Below, in pieces: positions 34,833-42,769 of a stretch of DNA of 64,000 nt. Below the pieces are notes generated by a model, which saw only the letters and a program-made list of their open reading frames with translations, searched no databases and had not been told where the DNA came from. The position numbers were made by a program, and so were the translations under genes. This stretch comes from DATBLE01 sp050258035 (GTDB taxonomy: Bacteria > Actinomycetota > Thermoleophilia > Gaiellales > Gaiellaceae): assembly GCA_050258035.1 (NCBI GenBank), contig JBLMYA010000026.1, forward strand, positions 1 through 64,000, read 5' to 3'. Numbering within the stretch: the first letter of the stretch is position 1; each line of letters starts with the position of its first letter.

Positions 34833-35506
34833 CCGAGGCCGAGGGCCGCAGAGAGCCCCCAGAGGTCCGGGAGCCGCTCGACACCGTCGGGCTGCCGAGC
34901 GTCACGGTCGATCAGGACCGTGTGCATCCCGAGCGCGGCGGCACCCTCGATGTCGTCTTCGATGGAGTCGCCGACCATGGCCGCGTCGGCCGGCAGAACG
35001 CCGATCAGCTCGAGTGCGGCCAGGAAGATCGACTCGTGCGGCTTGATCCAGCCGTGCGCGCGGGAGGCGACCGCGCAGTCGACGTCGAGCCGGTGGTGAG
35101 CGACGAAGTCCGAGATCTCCCGGCCGCCGTTCGAGACGAGACCGAGCTTCAGCCCGCGTGTCCTGAGCTCCCGCAGCACCGGGAGGACGTCGTCGTACAG
35201 GTCGAAGTTCTCGGAACGCTCCCAGGCGCGGGTCATCTCCACGGCCAGGTCTTTCGCCGTCTCGGCGTCGCCGCCCATTCCGCGGACGATCCGCTCGGTG
35301 AAGGCGAACCAGAGCTCCTCGTCGTGGCGGAGCTCCGGGTGGCGCTCGAGCGAGGCGAGCGCGGCCGTCCTGGCCTCGACATACCGCGCCGGGTCGAGGT
35401 CGAGGCCGTATCGCTCACCCATCCGACGGTAGCCGTCCGGGCCGAGGTCGGGCCCGGGCTTCGCGAGCGTGAAGTCGACGTCGAACAGAACGGCTCGGAG
35501 GGTCAC
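34829..35506 (-). CDS. HAD family hydrolase
   Basis: 225 residues, Rossmann-like HAD phosphatase with a helical cap. Motif I is LFDVDFTL, where the second Asp is followed by Phe (usual DxDGT reads DVDFT, still D-x-D). Motif II is LGLVSNGG, motif III Lys lies in WIKPHESIF and motif IV is MVGDSIEDDIEGA. The family is broad (phosphoglycolate, nucleotide or sugar phosphatases); substrate unknown. Start GTG 35506; TATAAC on the minus strand (35516-35521) is 9 bases upstream. It converges with the CoA-transferase in a shared CTAG. Confidence 0.85.
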   Translation of the reverse strand: MTLRAVLFDVDFTLAKPGPDLGPDGYRRMGERYGLDLDPARYVEARTAALASLERHPELRHDEELWFAFTERIVRGMGGDAETAKDLAVEMTRAWERSENFDLYDDVLPVLRELRTRGLKLGLVSNGGREISDFVAHHRLDVDCAVASRAHGWIKPHESIFLAALELIGVLPADAAMVGDSIEDDIEGAAALGMHTVLIDRDARQPDGVERLPDLWGLSAALGLG

Positions 35507-35515
35507 CCGACAAGG

Positions 35516-35521
35516 GTTATA
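35516..35521 (-). promoter_or_regulatory. Putative leaderless -10 box (TATAAC)
   Basis: TATAAC on the minus strand, 9 bases before the HAD hydrolase GTG. Confidence 0.35.
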
Positions 35522-35616
35522 CCCGGCAGCCCGGGCCGCGGAAGCCGTCGGACGGACGCACGTTCTGATCCATGCGAGCGACGCGGGCGACGCCGGCTGA
35601 GGAAGACCTGGGAGAC

Positions 35617-35643
35617 ACGCGGGGGAACCCCGTTCCCCCGCGT
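35617..35643 (-). terminator. Strong hairpin downstream of tRNA-Pro
   Basis: A perfect 12-base stem (ACGCGGGGGAAC and its complement) with a 3-base loop, starting 8 bases after the tRNA 3' end. The tail (GTCTCCC) lacks a U-run, so it is probably a GC-type terminator or processing element. Confidence 0.65.
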
Positions 35644-35650
35644 CGACCAG

Positions 35651-35724
35651 TCGGGGTGCCCAGATTTGAACTGGGGGCCTCTCCGACCCGAACGGAGCGC
35701 GCTACCAGGCTGCGCCACACCCCG
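35651..35724 (-). tRNA. tRNA-Pro (anticodon CGG)
   Basis: 74-base cloverleaf. Acceptor CGGGGTG pairs with CACCCCG; D-arm GCGC...GCGC with GGTA loop bases; anticodon stem CTCCG/CGGAG around TTCGGGT, giving anticodon CGG for the codon CCG; T-arm CCCAG-TTCAAAT-CTGGG; discriminator A. No CCA is encoded (the base after A73 is not C). CCG is expected to be a preferred Pro codon at this GC content. A hairpin follows directly. The gene is single, not in a tRNA cluster. Confidence 0.95.
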
Positions 35725-35768
35725 AGGCGGGTACAGGGTACCCGAGCGGCTGACACAATCGCTCTCGG

Positions 35769-36512
35769 ATGGCGCGGCGCGACGAGATCCTCGAGTACGC
35801 GGCGGAGCTGCTCGACCTCGCCGCATTCTCCGACTACGGACCGCAGGGGCTGCAGGTCGTCGGCGCCGACGAGGTGGCGAAGGTGGTCTGCGCCGTGTCC
35901 TCCTCGCTCGAGCTGTTCCAGCGGGCCGCGGCGGCGGGTGCCCAGCTCGTCGTCGTGCACCACGGGCTCCTCTGGAACAACGAGTCGCGCGTGATCGACG
36001 CGCGTGTTCGCCGGCGACTGCAGGCCCTGTTCGACGCCGACCTGACGCTCGCCGCCTACCACCTGGCGCTGGACGCCCACCCGGAGGTGGGGAACAACGC
36101 GCTCCTCGCGCACGAGCTGGGCATCGTGGACGTCGAGCCGTTCGTCGACATCGGCCGGCGCGGCCGCTTCCCCACGCCCGAGCCGCTCGAGTCCGTCCTC
36201 GCCCGCGTCAGAGAGCGGATCGCCCCCGAGCCGCTCGTCTTCGCAGAGGGGGCCGAGCTCGTCGAGCGGGTCGGGATCGTGTCCGGCGGAGGCGGACACC
36301 ACCTCGCCGATGCGGCCGCCGCCGGTTGCGATCTCTTCCTGACCGGCGAGCCGGAGGAGCCGAGCCTCCACCTCGCGCGCGAGCTCGGGATCAGCTTCGT
36401 CGCCGCCGGCCACTACGCGACCGAGCGGCTCGGCGTCCGGGCGCTCACGGCGCGGCTCGCCGAGCGGTTCGCGCTCGACTGGGAGTTCGTCGAGCTGCCG
36501 AACCCCGTTTGA
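35769..36512 (+). CDS. Nif3-like dinuclear metal centre protein
   Basis: 247 residues, matching the short form of the Nif3/YbgI family (toroidal hexamers with two metals per subunit; exact role unsettled, sometimes called GTP cyclohydrolase 1 type 2 homologue). Metal ligands: VVVHHGLLWN (HHG), AYHLALDAHPEVGNNALL (H and D), and the C-terminal SFVAAGHYATERLGVRAL (H...E). YGPQGLQVVG at the N-terminus is also typical. CACAAT stands 9 bases before the ATG, a possible leaderless box. It follows tRNA-Pro, which is on the other strand. Confidence 0.9.
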   Translation: MARRDEILEYAAELLDLAAFSDYGPQGLQVVGADEVAKVVCAVSSSLELFQRAAAAGAQLVVVHHGLLWNNESRVIDARVRRRLQALFDADLTLAAYHLALDAHPEVGNNALLAHELGIVDVEPFVDIGRRGRFPTPEPLESVLARVRERIAPEPLVFAEGAELVERVGIVSGGGGHHLADAAAAGCDLFLTGEPEEPSLHLARELGISFVAAGHYATERLGVRALTARLAERFALDWEFVELPNPV

Positions 36513-36531
36513 GGTTGTCGCGGTCGGGGAG

Positions 36532-36537
36532 TATCCT
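36532..36537 (+). promoter_or_regulatory. Putative -10 box (TATCCT) for the leader of the 56-residue gene
   Basis: TATCCT, 5 bases before GTG 36543. The latter opens an 11-codon reading frame that ends at 36578, about 100 bases before the downstream gene. Confidence 0.4.
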
Positions 36538-36542
36538 CAGAG

Positions 36543-36578
36543 GTGACCATGCTTCGTCCGGAGGAGCGGGACCTCTGA
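36543..36578 (+). CDS. Possible 11-residue leader peptide
   Basis: GTG ... TGA frame encoding MTMLRPEERDL, placed right after a TATCCT box. If the promoter is real the transcript would start at or just before this GTG and carry ~135 bases of leader ahead of the next gene. The leader includes a small CAGTC-ATGAC-GACTG hairpin (~36628-36642). Whether the peptide is made is unknown. Confidence 0.3.
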   Translation: MTMLRPEERDL

Positions 36579-36680
36579 TCTCCCGCACCACCAACCGGAA
36601 GGCTTCGACCGAGCCCGTCGGCGCCACAGTCATGACGACTGCAGCGCAGGCGGGTTTTCTCATTTCGTGGAAGGAGCGTC

Positions 36681-36851
36681 ATGCCGAATCACCTCACGCC
36701 TGAAGAGCTGTCGAAGGAGCTCGGGATCGAGCGGACGGAGGTGATCCGGGTCTGTCTGCAGGAAGGCGTCCCGATCTACCAGGGAAAGATCGACAAGTCG
36801 CTCTTCCAGGCGCAACTCCAGGCGATCGGCGCGGCCGCTCCGAAGCACTAG
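36681..36851 (+). CDS. Small helix-turn-helix-like protein
   Basis: 56 residues. ATG 36681 has a strong ribosome-binding site (GGAAGGAG) 5 bases upstream. The sequence LTPEELSKELGIERTEVIRVCLQEGVPIYQGKIDKSLFQAQLQAIG has the spacing of a helix-turn-helix: helix PEELSKEL, turn GIE, recognition-like helix RTEVIRVCLQEG. The VPIYQGKIDKSLF end resembles the wing of excisionase/MerR-like small proteins. I do not know the family. A short hairpin (GACGCT...AGCGTC) follows the stop. Confidence 0.6.
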   Translation: MPNHLTPEELSKELGIERTEVIRVCLQEGVPIYQGKIDKSLFQAQLQAIGAAAPKH

Positions 36852-36874
36852 ACGCTTCGCAGAGAGCGTCGCTG

Positions 36875-37738
36875 CTACTTCTTGGCGGCGGCGCGGCGGG
36901 CGCGGGGCTTCGCGGCCTGCTCGTCCTTCTCCGGAGCCCTGCGCTTCTTCGCGTCGGCGACGCTCTGCTTGAGCGCTGCCATCAGATCGATCACCGGCGC
37001 CTCCTCGATCGGTTCGGGCTCCTCGATCGGCTGGCCGGCGAGCTTCGCCTCCAGCATCGTGCGGAGATCCTGGCGGTACTCGCTCGTCAACTGCCCGCGC
37101 GGGTCGAACTCGCCGACGAGGCTCTCGACCAGCTGGCGCGCGAGGTCGAGCTCCGCCTTCTTCGGCGCAGCCGCCTCGTCGGTCGCCTCGTCGATCTCAG
37201 CCTGTGAGTACACGTCCTCCGCGACGAACATCGTCTCGAGCACGAGCGCGTCACCCTTCGGTCGGATCAGGCACAGCTTCTCCTTGCCCGCGAGCACGAA
37301 GCGGCCGATCGCCCCGACTCCCTCCTCTGCCAGCACGTCCCGGAGGAGTACGTACGGGCGGAGTGCGGCCGCAGCGTTCGCCGGCACCAGGAAGTAGGTG
37401 CGGTCGAAGTAGACCGGATCGACCTCGTCGAGCGGGACGAACCGCTCGATGTCGATCGACCGCGAGGTGTTCTGGCGCTCGATCGCCTCCAGGTCGGCGT
37501 CCTCGACGATCACGAACTGGCCCTTCGCCACCTCCCAGCCCCGAACGATCTCGTCGCTCTCGACCTCGCGTTCGTGGACGGGGCACCAGCGCCGGTTCTT
37601 GATCGGTGTCCTGCATTCGGCATGCAGCTGCCGAAACGACACGTCGGAGGCACGCGCAGACGGCTTCGTCGCGGGAGCCAGCCCGACGGGAATCGTGACC
37701 AGGCTGAAGCTGATCGATCCGTTCCAGGTCGTCCGCAT
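36875..37738 (-). CDS. ku: Non-homologous end-joining protein Ku
   Basis: 287 residues. Bacterial Ku, a homodimeric ring that binds DNA ends and recruits LigD. Seen: start MRTTWNGSISFSLVTIPVGL, SFRQLHAECRTPIKNRRWCPVH (conserved C-x-C-like segment), VPLDEVDPVYFDRTYFLVP, LALVL/LVLETMFVAEDVY region and QLVESLVGEFDPRGQLTSEYRQDLRTMLEAK. The C-terminus is a Lys/Arg/Ala-rich tail (KKRRAPEKDEQAAKPRARRAAAKK), as in mycobacterial Ku, which helps DNA binding. No ligD is adjacent; ligA at 43180 is the replicative ligase. TAGAAT lies 12 bases before the ATG. Confidence 0.94.
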   Translation of the reverse strand: MRTTWNGSISFSLVTIPVGLAPATKPSARASDVSFRQLHAECRTPIKNRRWCPVHEREVESDEIVRGWEVAKGQFVIVEDADLEAIERQNTSRSIDIERFVPLDEVDPVYFDRTYFLVPANAAAALRPYVLLRDVLAEEGVGAIGRFVLAGKEKLCLIRPKGDALVLETMFVAEDVYSQAEIDEATDEAAAPKKAELDLARQLVESLVGEFDPRGQLTSEYRQDLRTMLEAKLAGQPIEEPEPIEEAPVIDLMAALKQSVADAKKRRAPEKDEQAAKPRARRAAAKK

Positions 37739-37784
37739 GGGAACGTGGGAATTCTAGGCGGAATGGCCTTTCCCTCCCGCTGAG

Positions 37785-37790
37785 TACCCT
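37785..37790 (+). promoter_or_regulatory. Putative leaderless -10 box (TACCCT)
   Basis: TACCCT, 8 bases before ATG 37799 of the acyl-CoA synthetase gene. Confidence 0.45.
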
Positions 37791-37798
37791 TCGCGCCG

Positions 37799-39529
37799 AT
37801 GGCCGGGACGAGGACGATCGGCGCACTGTGGCGGAACGCGGCGGCGAGAGGCTCGCCGCGGCCGCCCTATCTCGCGGAGCGCGAGGGCACCTGGGTAGAG
37901 GTCTCCTGGCCGGAAGCGGCCCGCCGCGTCGACGACCTCGCGAACGGTCTGCTCGCCCTCGGCGTCCGAAAGGGCGACGCGTTCGCGATCATGGCGGCGA
38001 CCAGCCTGGAGTGGTGCCTCTTCGACTTCGCGCTCGGCCTGATCGGCGCGATCGGCGCCCCCGTCTACGCGAACAGCTCGCCCCGGGACACCTGCTACGT
38101 GATCGGCCATTCGGAGGCGGTCGGCGTCCTGGCCGAGGACGACGAGCAGCTGGCGAAGATCGACGAGGTGCGAGGCGATCTTCCCGACCTCCGGCACGTG
38201 CTCGGCTTCGCGGATCTACCCGAGCTCGAAGCACGCGGTCGCGAACATGCCGCCTCCTACCCGGACGCGCTCGACGCCGCCGCCGCGGCCGTCGACGAGG
38301 AGGATCTCTTCACCTACATCTACACCTCGGGCACGACCGGCCCCCCGAAGGGCTGCATGATCCGGCACCGCAACTACTACGAGATGGCGACGGTCGTGGA
38401 CAAGCTGGAGCACCGGTTCGTCGGCCCCGAGGACACGCTCCTCCTGTATCTCCCGCTCGCCCACAACTACGGCCGTCTGATCCACCTCCAGGCGATCCAC
38501 GTGGGCTACACGCTCGCCCTGTGTCGCGACCCGCTCCGGGTCGCCGAAGCGCTCGTCGCCGTCCGTCCCACGACCTTCCCGAGCGTGCCCCGCGTCTACG
38601 AGAAGGCGCACACCGCGGTCGCGTCGGGGCTCGCGGACGCTCGCGGACCGAGGCGGACGATCGCCAACTGGGCGCTCGGAGTCGGGCGCGAGGTCAGCCG
38701 CAGGCGCCAGGCCGGCGAGACGATCTCGCACTCGCTCGCCGTCCGCCACCGGATCGCCGACCGGCTCGTCTACTCGAAGGTCAAGGAGCGTTTCGGCGGG
38801 CGGCTCCGCCTCGCCAGCTCGGGTGGAGCTCCGCTGGCGCGCGAGGTGATCGACCTGTTCGCCGCGCTCGACCTCCCGATCTACGAGGGCTACGGCCTGA
38901 CCGAGTGCACGACCGCCTGCTCGACGAACCGGCCCGACGCCTTCAAGTTCGGCACGGTCGGCAAACCGTTGCCCGGGGTGGAGGCACGGGTGGCCGACGA
39001 CGGCGAGCTGGAGATCCGCGGCCCCACCGTCTTCGCCGGCTACCTCAAGGATCCCGAGGCGACGCGCGCGGTCCTCGGGGAGGACGGCTGGCTGCGCACC
39101 GGCGACATCGCCGAGATCGACGAGGACGGCTTCATCACCATTACCGACCGCAAGAAGGACGTCATCGTGACCTCGGGCGGAAAGAACGTCGCGCCCCAGA
39201 ACATCGAGAACGAGCTGAAGTCGTCGCGGTACGTGTCACAGGCAATCGTGCTCGGCGACCGCAGGCCGTACGTCACGGCGCTCATCACGCTCGATCAGGA
39301 CGAGGTGGCGAAGTGGCACGCCGACGGCGGCGGCGACACGGACACGCTCGTCCAGGGGATCGTCGACGAGGTCAACCGGAACCGCTCGCGCTACGAGCAG
39401 ATCCGGCGCTTCGCTGTGCTGCCGCGGGAGTTCTCGGCCGAGGAAGGCGAGATCACACCGACTTTGAAGCTCAGGCGCCGCGTGGTGCAGGAGCACTTCG
39501 CCGACGCGATCGAGCGCCTGTATTCGTAG
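37799..39529 (+). CDS. Long-chain fatty acyl-CoA synthetase (AMP-binding)
   Basis: 576 residues, FAA1-type. Adenylate-forming signatures: YTSGTTGPPKGCMIRHRN (P-loop), LPLAHNYGR, YEGYGLTECTTACSTNRP, LRTGDIAEIDEDGFITITDRKKDVIVTSGGKNVAPQNIEN (A8/linker and A10-type Lys region). It activates free fatty acids with ATP and CoA, feeding the beta-oxidation enzymes scattered in the window. The ATG follows TACCCT by 8 bases. It diverges from ku with 60 bases between. No copy of the TetR operator is seen here. Confidence 0.93.
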   Translation: MAGTRTIGALWRNAAARGSPRPPYLAEREGTWVEVSWPEAARRVDDLANGLLALGVRKGDAFAIMAATSLEWCLFDFALGLIGAIGAPVYANSSPRDTCYVIGHSEAVGVLAEDDEQLAKIDEVRGDLPDLRHVLGFADLPELEARGREHAASYPDALDAAAAAVDEEDLFTYIYTSGTTGPPKGCMIRHRNYYEMATVVDKLEHRFVGPEDTLLLYLPLAHNYGRLIHLQAIHVGYTLALCRDPLRVAEALVAVRPTTFPSVPRVYEKAHTAVASGLADARGPRRTIANWALGVGREVSRRRQAGETISHSLAVRHRIADRLVYSKVKERFGGRLRLASSGGAPLAREVIDLFAALDLPIYEGYGLTECTTACSTNRPDAFKFGTVGKPLPGVEARVADDGELEIRGPTVFAGYLKDPEATRAVLGEDGWLRTGDIAEIDEDGFITITDRKKDVIVTSGGKNVAPQNIENELKSSRYVSQAIVLGDRRPYVTALITLDQDEVAKWHADGGGDTDTLVQGIVDEVNRNRSRYEQIRRFAVLPREFSAEEGEITPTLKLRRRVVQEHFADAIERLYS

Positions 39530-39611
39530 TTCCGTCGCATGGAGAGCACGAGCGGGATCGCCGGAAGCCATCCGATCGGCAGAGCGGGGGAAGGCGAAGC
39601 CGCCGCGGGCG

Positions 39612-40799
39612 TCAGGTGATGCGGCGCGCGCCCACGAAGGTGGCCGCGTACCAGGACTCGTTCAGGCTGGAGATCTTGACCACGTCGCCCGTGTGCGGCG
39701 CGTGGATGAACTGGCCGCCTCCGATGTAGATCCCGACGTGGCCGAGCCCGTCGAAGAAGACCAGGTCACCCGGCTCGAGCTGGTCGCGCGAGACCGGGAC
39801 GCCGTAGTTGTACTGGGCGGCAGCGTTGTGGGGCAGTGAGACGCCGACCTGCGCGTAGACGAACATGACGAGACCGGAGCAGTCGAAGCCGCCGGGGGAC
39901 GAGCCGCCCCAGACGTAGGGTGTGCCCAGGTACTGCATCGCGATCCCCACGACCCCGGTGTACTGCGAGGGCGGCGCGACCGTGACGGCGCCGTCCGGCG
40001 ACACCGCCGCCGCGCCGACCACGTCCTGCGCCCGCGCCGCCTGCACGGCCCGTTCCTGCGCCGCCTGCTGCGCGGCGAGGCGCGCACGGGCCTCGGCCGC
40101 GAGGCGGGCCTGACGCGCGGCCTCCTCCCGCTGGAGCCGCTCGATCTCGCCCTTGATCGAGCTGAGCAGCTGCTGCCGCTCGGCGAGCCCGGACTCGATC
40201 TGCCGCTTCGTCGCAGCTCGCTCGGCGACGATCTGCTCCTGCCGGACGTGCGCGACCTTCAGCTGCCTGGCCCGGACGACGACGTCGCGCTTGAACTGCT
40301 TGATCTCGGCGATCACCTGTGTGTCCTGCAAGGACACACTGTTCACGGTCTCGACGCGGTCGAGAAAGTCGCCGATCGAGTGCGAGCCGAGCAGGATCGC
40401 GAGCGTGGAATCCTCCTCGCCGCCGGTGTAGAGCGCACGCAGGCGGGCGCCGAGCCGCCGCTGGGACACGTACAGGTTGTGCTTCGCGATCACGAGGTGC
40501 TGCGCGTTGAGGTTGCTCTCGCGCTCGATCGCGGCGAGCTGGTCGGTGGCGGCGTTGTAGGACTCGATCGCCTTCTCCATCTGGACGTCGAGGGCGTGGA
40601 TCTCGCCCAGCACCCTCTGCGCCTCTGCGCGCTTCGCCGAGATCGCAGGCGGCTCCGCGCGCGCGACCTGGGCGGCGAAGGCAGCGAGCAACGACGCCAG
40701 GAGCGCGAGGAGTACGAAGGTTGCCTGCCGTCTGTGGGCGCGCCAAGCGATTCCCCACACCACTCTCGGCAGGCGCACCGGGAGGGGCCGGTACGTCAC
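39612..40799 (-). CDS. NlpC/P60 family peptidoglycan endopeptidase
   Basis: 395 residues. A membrane/signal segment (residues ~26-48, TFVLLALLASLLAAFAAQVARA) precedes a long coiled coil (AISAKRAEAQRVLGEIHALDVQM ... RLAAEARARLAAQQAAQERA). The C-terminal NlpC/P60 domain has GGSSPGGFDCSGLVMFVY (catalytic Cys), GDLVFFDGLGHVGIYIGGGQFIHAPHTG (two His). The plan equals RipA/CwlO-type D,L-endopeptidases that cut stem peptides during growth or division. TAGGGT lies 9 bases before GTG 40799. It is head to head with a second coiled-coil wall protein. Confidence 0.92.
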   Translation of the reverse strand: MTYRPLPVRLPRVVWGIAWRAHRRQATFVLLALLASLLAAFAAQVARAEPPAISAKRAEAQRVLGEIHALDVQMEKAIESYNAATDQLAAIERESNLNAQHLVIAKHNLYVSQRRLGARLRALYTGGEEDSTLAILLGSHSIGDFLDRVETVNSVSLQDTQVIAEIKQFKRDVVVRARQLKVAHVRQEQIVAERAATKRQIESGLAERQQLLSSIKGEIERLQREEAARQARLAAEARARLAAQQAAQERAVQAARAQDVVGAAAVSPDGAVTVAPPSQYTGVVGIAMQYLGTPYVWGGSSPGGFDCSGLVMFVYAQVGVSLPHNAAAQYNYGVPVSRDQLEPGDLVFFDGLGHVGIYIGGGQFIHAPHTGDVVKISSLNESWYAATFVGARRIT

Positions 40800-40924
40800 G
40801 GAGGCAGCACCCTACCAGGGGTTGCGGACAGGGGCAACCGCCAATATCGCTCAAAACGTGTCAATTACGCCAACTGACGCGCGTTTTCGGGACGTGGAGG
40901 TGTGGTACGGTCGGGCGGTTCTTG

Positions 40925-42049
40925 GTGGCACAGCGGCACACGATTCCCGTTTTCGCCGTGCTCGCCGGATTCCTGCTGGTGCTCGGCGTCCCGGCTCCCG
41001 TTCCCGCTCAGAGTCCGGGAGTCGGCCAGCTGCGGCAACGCGAGGCTTCCCTGGCCGCCGAGTCGCGTGCCGCCGTCGTCGAGCTGTACGGGCTCGAGAG
41101 CAGGCTGGCCCAGGCACGCTCGGACCTCGCCCGCGTCGAGAGCCACGCCCGCGCGCTCGCGCGCACGCAGGCGTCGATCCGCCGGAGGCTGTTGGCGGCG
41201 CGGCGGACGATGGCCGCCGCGCAGCGGGACCTCGGTGACCAACTGCGCTACCTCTACGAGCAGGGAGTCCCCGATCCGATCGCGGTCGTGCTCGGTTCCA
41301 CCTCCCTCGAGGACGCGATCGACGGCCTCGACGCGGTTCACCGGGCGCGACACGCGACGAAGGAGGTGCTCGACCAGGCTCGGTCGGCCCGCACGGAGCT
41401 GCTCGTCACCCGCCGGCAGCTCGCTGTGCAGGTTTCCCGGACGAACGAGACGCGGGCGCGCCTGGCAGACACCGCTGCGGGACTCGAGCGAGCGCATGCC
41501 GAGCGCGCCGGCTACCTCGCCCGACTGCGACACGAGCAGGAGCTGACTGCAGGGCAGATCTCGCGCCTCGAGCAGCAGGCCCAGGAGGCACGGGCCAGGG
41601 CCCGGGCGATCACGCGCGAGGCGAAGCCGGTCCCGCAGACAACGACGGCAACCGTCTCCGCACCGGCTCCCGCGCCCGCCGTCGCCGGCTCTTCCACCTC
41701 GGACCCGTCCGTCCCGCCGCCCGCTCCGGTCGAATCGGTGGCCGGCGTGACGCCGACCGCCCCGACGGCTGCCCCGCCTCCCCCGCAATCCGGGGGGACG
41801 ATGACGGTGTACGCGACCGGCTACTGCCTGAAGGGCACGACTGCGACCGGGCTGCCGGTCGGGCCCGGCATCGTCGCCACCGATCCCTCCGTGATCCCGC
41901 TGGGGACGCGGATGACGATCCCCGGCTACGGGGAGGGGGTCGCGGCCGACACCGGCGGCAGCATCCAGGGCCGCAGGATCGACGTGTGGATCAGGTCGTG
42001 CGCGGCTGCTGCCGCGTTCGGCCGTACCGTCACGATCACGTTCCACTAG
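40925..42049 (+). CDS. Coiled-coil exported protein with C-terminal 3D domain
   Basis: About 374 residues. A signal peptide (VFAVLAGFLLVLGVPAPVPAQ) is followed by a CwlO-like coiled coil (LRQREASLAAESRAAVVELYGLESRLAQARSDLARVESHARAL...), a Pro/Ala/Thr-rich linker and a 3D domain. The 3D domain has MTVYATGYCLKGTTATGLPVGPG, IVATDPSVIPLGTRMTIPGYGEGVAADTGGSIQGRRIDVWI, with the three conserved Asp. 3D domains form lytic-transglycosylase-like folds in Rpf/YocH proteins. Start GTG 40925 (TTG 40922 also in frame). A TACGGT box (40906-40911) is 10-13 bases upstream. Paired divergently with the NlpC/P60 gene. Confidence 0.8.
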   Translation: MAQRHTIPVFAVLAGFLLVLGVPAPVPAQSPGVGQLRQREASLAAESRAAVVELYGLESRLAQARSDLARVESHARALARTQASIRRRLLAARRTMAAAQRDLGDQLRYLYEQGVPDPIAVVLGSTSLEDAIDGLDAVHRARHATKEVLDQARSARTELLVTRRQLAVQVSRTNETRARLADTAAGLERAHAERAGYLARLRHEQELTAGQISRLEQQAQEARARARAITREAKPVPQTTTATVSAPAPAPAVAGSSTSDPSVPPPAPVESVAGVTPTAPTAAPPPPQSGGTMTVYATGYCLKGTTATGLPVGPGIVATDPSVIPLGTRMTIPGYGEGVAADTGGSIQGRRIDVWIRSCAAAAAFGRTVTITFH

Positions 42050-42058
42050 CAATACGTC

Positions 42059-42064
42059 TAGGAT
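42059..42064 (+). promoter_or_regulatory. Putative leaderless -10 box (TAGGAT)
   Basis: TAGGAT, 6 bases before GTG 42071, which opens a 6-codon frame overlapping the response-regulator start. Confidence 0.45.
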
Positions 42065-42070
42065 TCGCCC

Positions 42071-42091
42071 GTGCGGCGCGGGGGGTCGTGA
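42071..42091 (+). CDS. Possible 6-residue leader peptide coupled to the response regulator
   Basis: GTG CGG CGC GGG GGG TCG TGA encodes MRRGGS. The frame begins 6 bases after a TAGGAT box and its TGA overlaps the GTG of the response regulator (GTGA), the same overlap used between ordinary genes here. This arrangement would let a leaderless transcript be entered by ribosomes at the tiny frame and passed on. Confidence 0.3.
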   Translation: MRRGGS

Positions 42092-42765
42092 TCGGCGACA
42101 CGGCGAACGGTTCGCGGGACGACGTGCGGGTGGTCCTCGTCGACGACCACGATCTCTTCCGCACGGGCCTTCGCAACCTGCTCGAGGAGCAGCCGGGCAT
42201 CCACGTGCTGGGCGAGGCGGCGGACGGCGTCGAGGCGGTGCGGCTCGTTCGCGAGGCCGCCCCGGACGTCGTCGTCATGGATCTGAACATGCCGAAGATG
42301 AGCGGGGTCGAGGCGACGAGGCACATCACCGCCCAGTCGCCGCTGACCCGGGTGATCGTCCTGACCATCTCGGACCAGGACGCTGACGTGATGGACGCGA
42401 TCGTCGCAGGCGCGTGCGGCTACCTCCTCAAGGACGCGACGATCGAGAACGTCGTCGCCGGGATCCACTCGGCCGCCATCGGCACGGCGCTGATCTCCCC
42501 CGTGATCGCGTCGAAGGTGCTCCAGCGCGTCCGCGCCACCACCGCGGACGCGGAGATGGCCGAGACGATCCGTGCCGAGCTCTCCGACCGCGAGCTCGAG
42601 GTGCTGAAGCTGATCGCAAACGGCAAGGACAACGCCCAGATCGCCGCCGAGCTGGTGATCAGTCCGAAGACGGTCAAGAACCACATCTCGAACATCCTGA
42701 TGAAGCTCCAGATCCAGAACCGGATCCAGGCCGCCGTCTACGCGGTCCGCAGCGGCATCGCCTGA
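42088..42765 (+). CDS. NarL/FixJ family response regulator
   Basis: 225 residues. Receiver domain: VRVVLVDDHDLFRTGLRNLLEEQ (acidic pocket DD), VVVMDLNMPKMSGVEA with phospho-acceptor Asp65, VIVLTISDQD (Thr/Ser switch) and GYLLKDA (Lys). The C-terminal LuxR-type HTH is LSDRELEVLKLIANGKDNAQIAAELVISPKTVKNHISNILMKLQIQNRIQAAVYA. No histidine kinase is nearby, so it is an orphan. GTG 42088 or 42124 (MRVVLVDD) can start it; 42088 is favoured by the GTGA coupling with the mini-frame. Confidence 0.9.
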   Translation: MIGDTANGSRDDVRVVLVDDHDLFRTGLRNLLEEQPGIHVLGEAADGVEAVRLVREAAPDVVVMDLNMPKMSGVEATRHITAQSPLTRVIVLTISDQDADVMDAIVAGACGYLLKDATIENVVAGIHSAAIGTALISPVIASKVLQRVRATTADAEMAETIRAELSDRELEVLKLIANGKDNAQIAAELVISPKTVKNHISNILMKLQIQNRIQAAVYAVRSGIA

Positions 42766-42769
42766 CGCA

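Noticed and set aside
39530..40924. A c-di-AMP (ydaO-type) riboswitch before the cell-wall hydrolase genes
   Set aside because: Such riboswitches often precede NlpC/P60 and Rpf-type genes in actinobacteria, but the 125-base region between the two genes has none of the expected conserved blocks.
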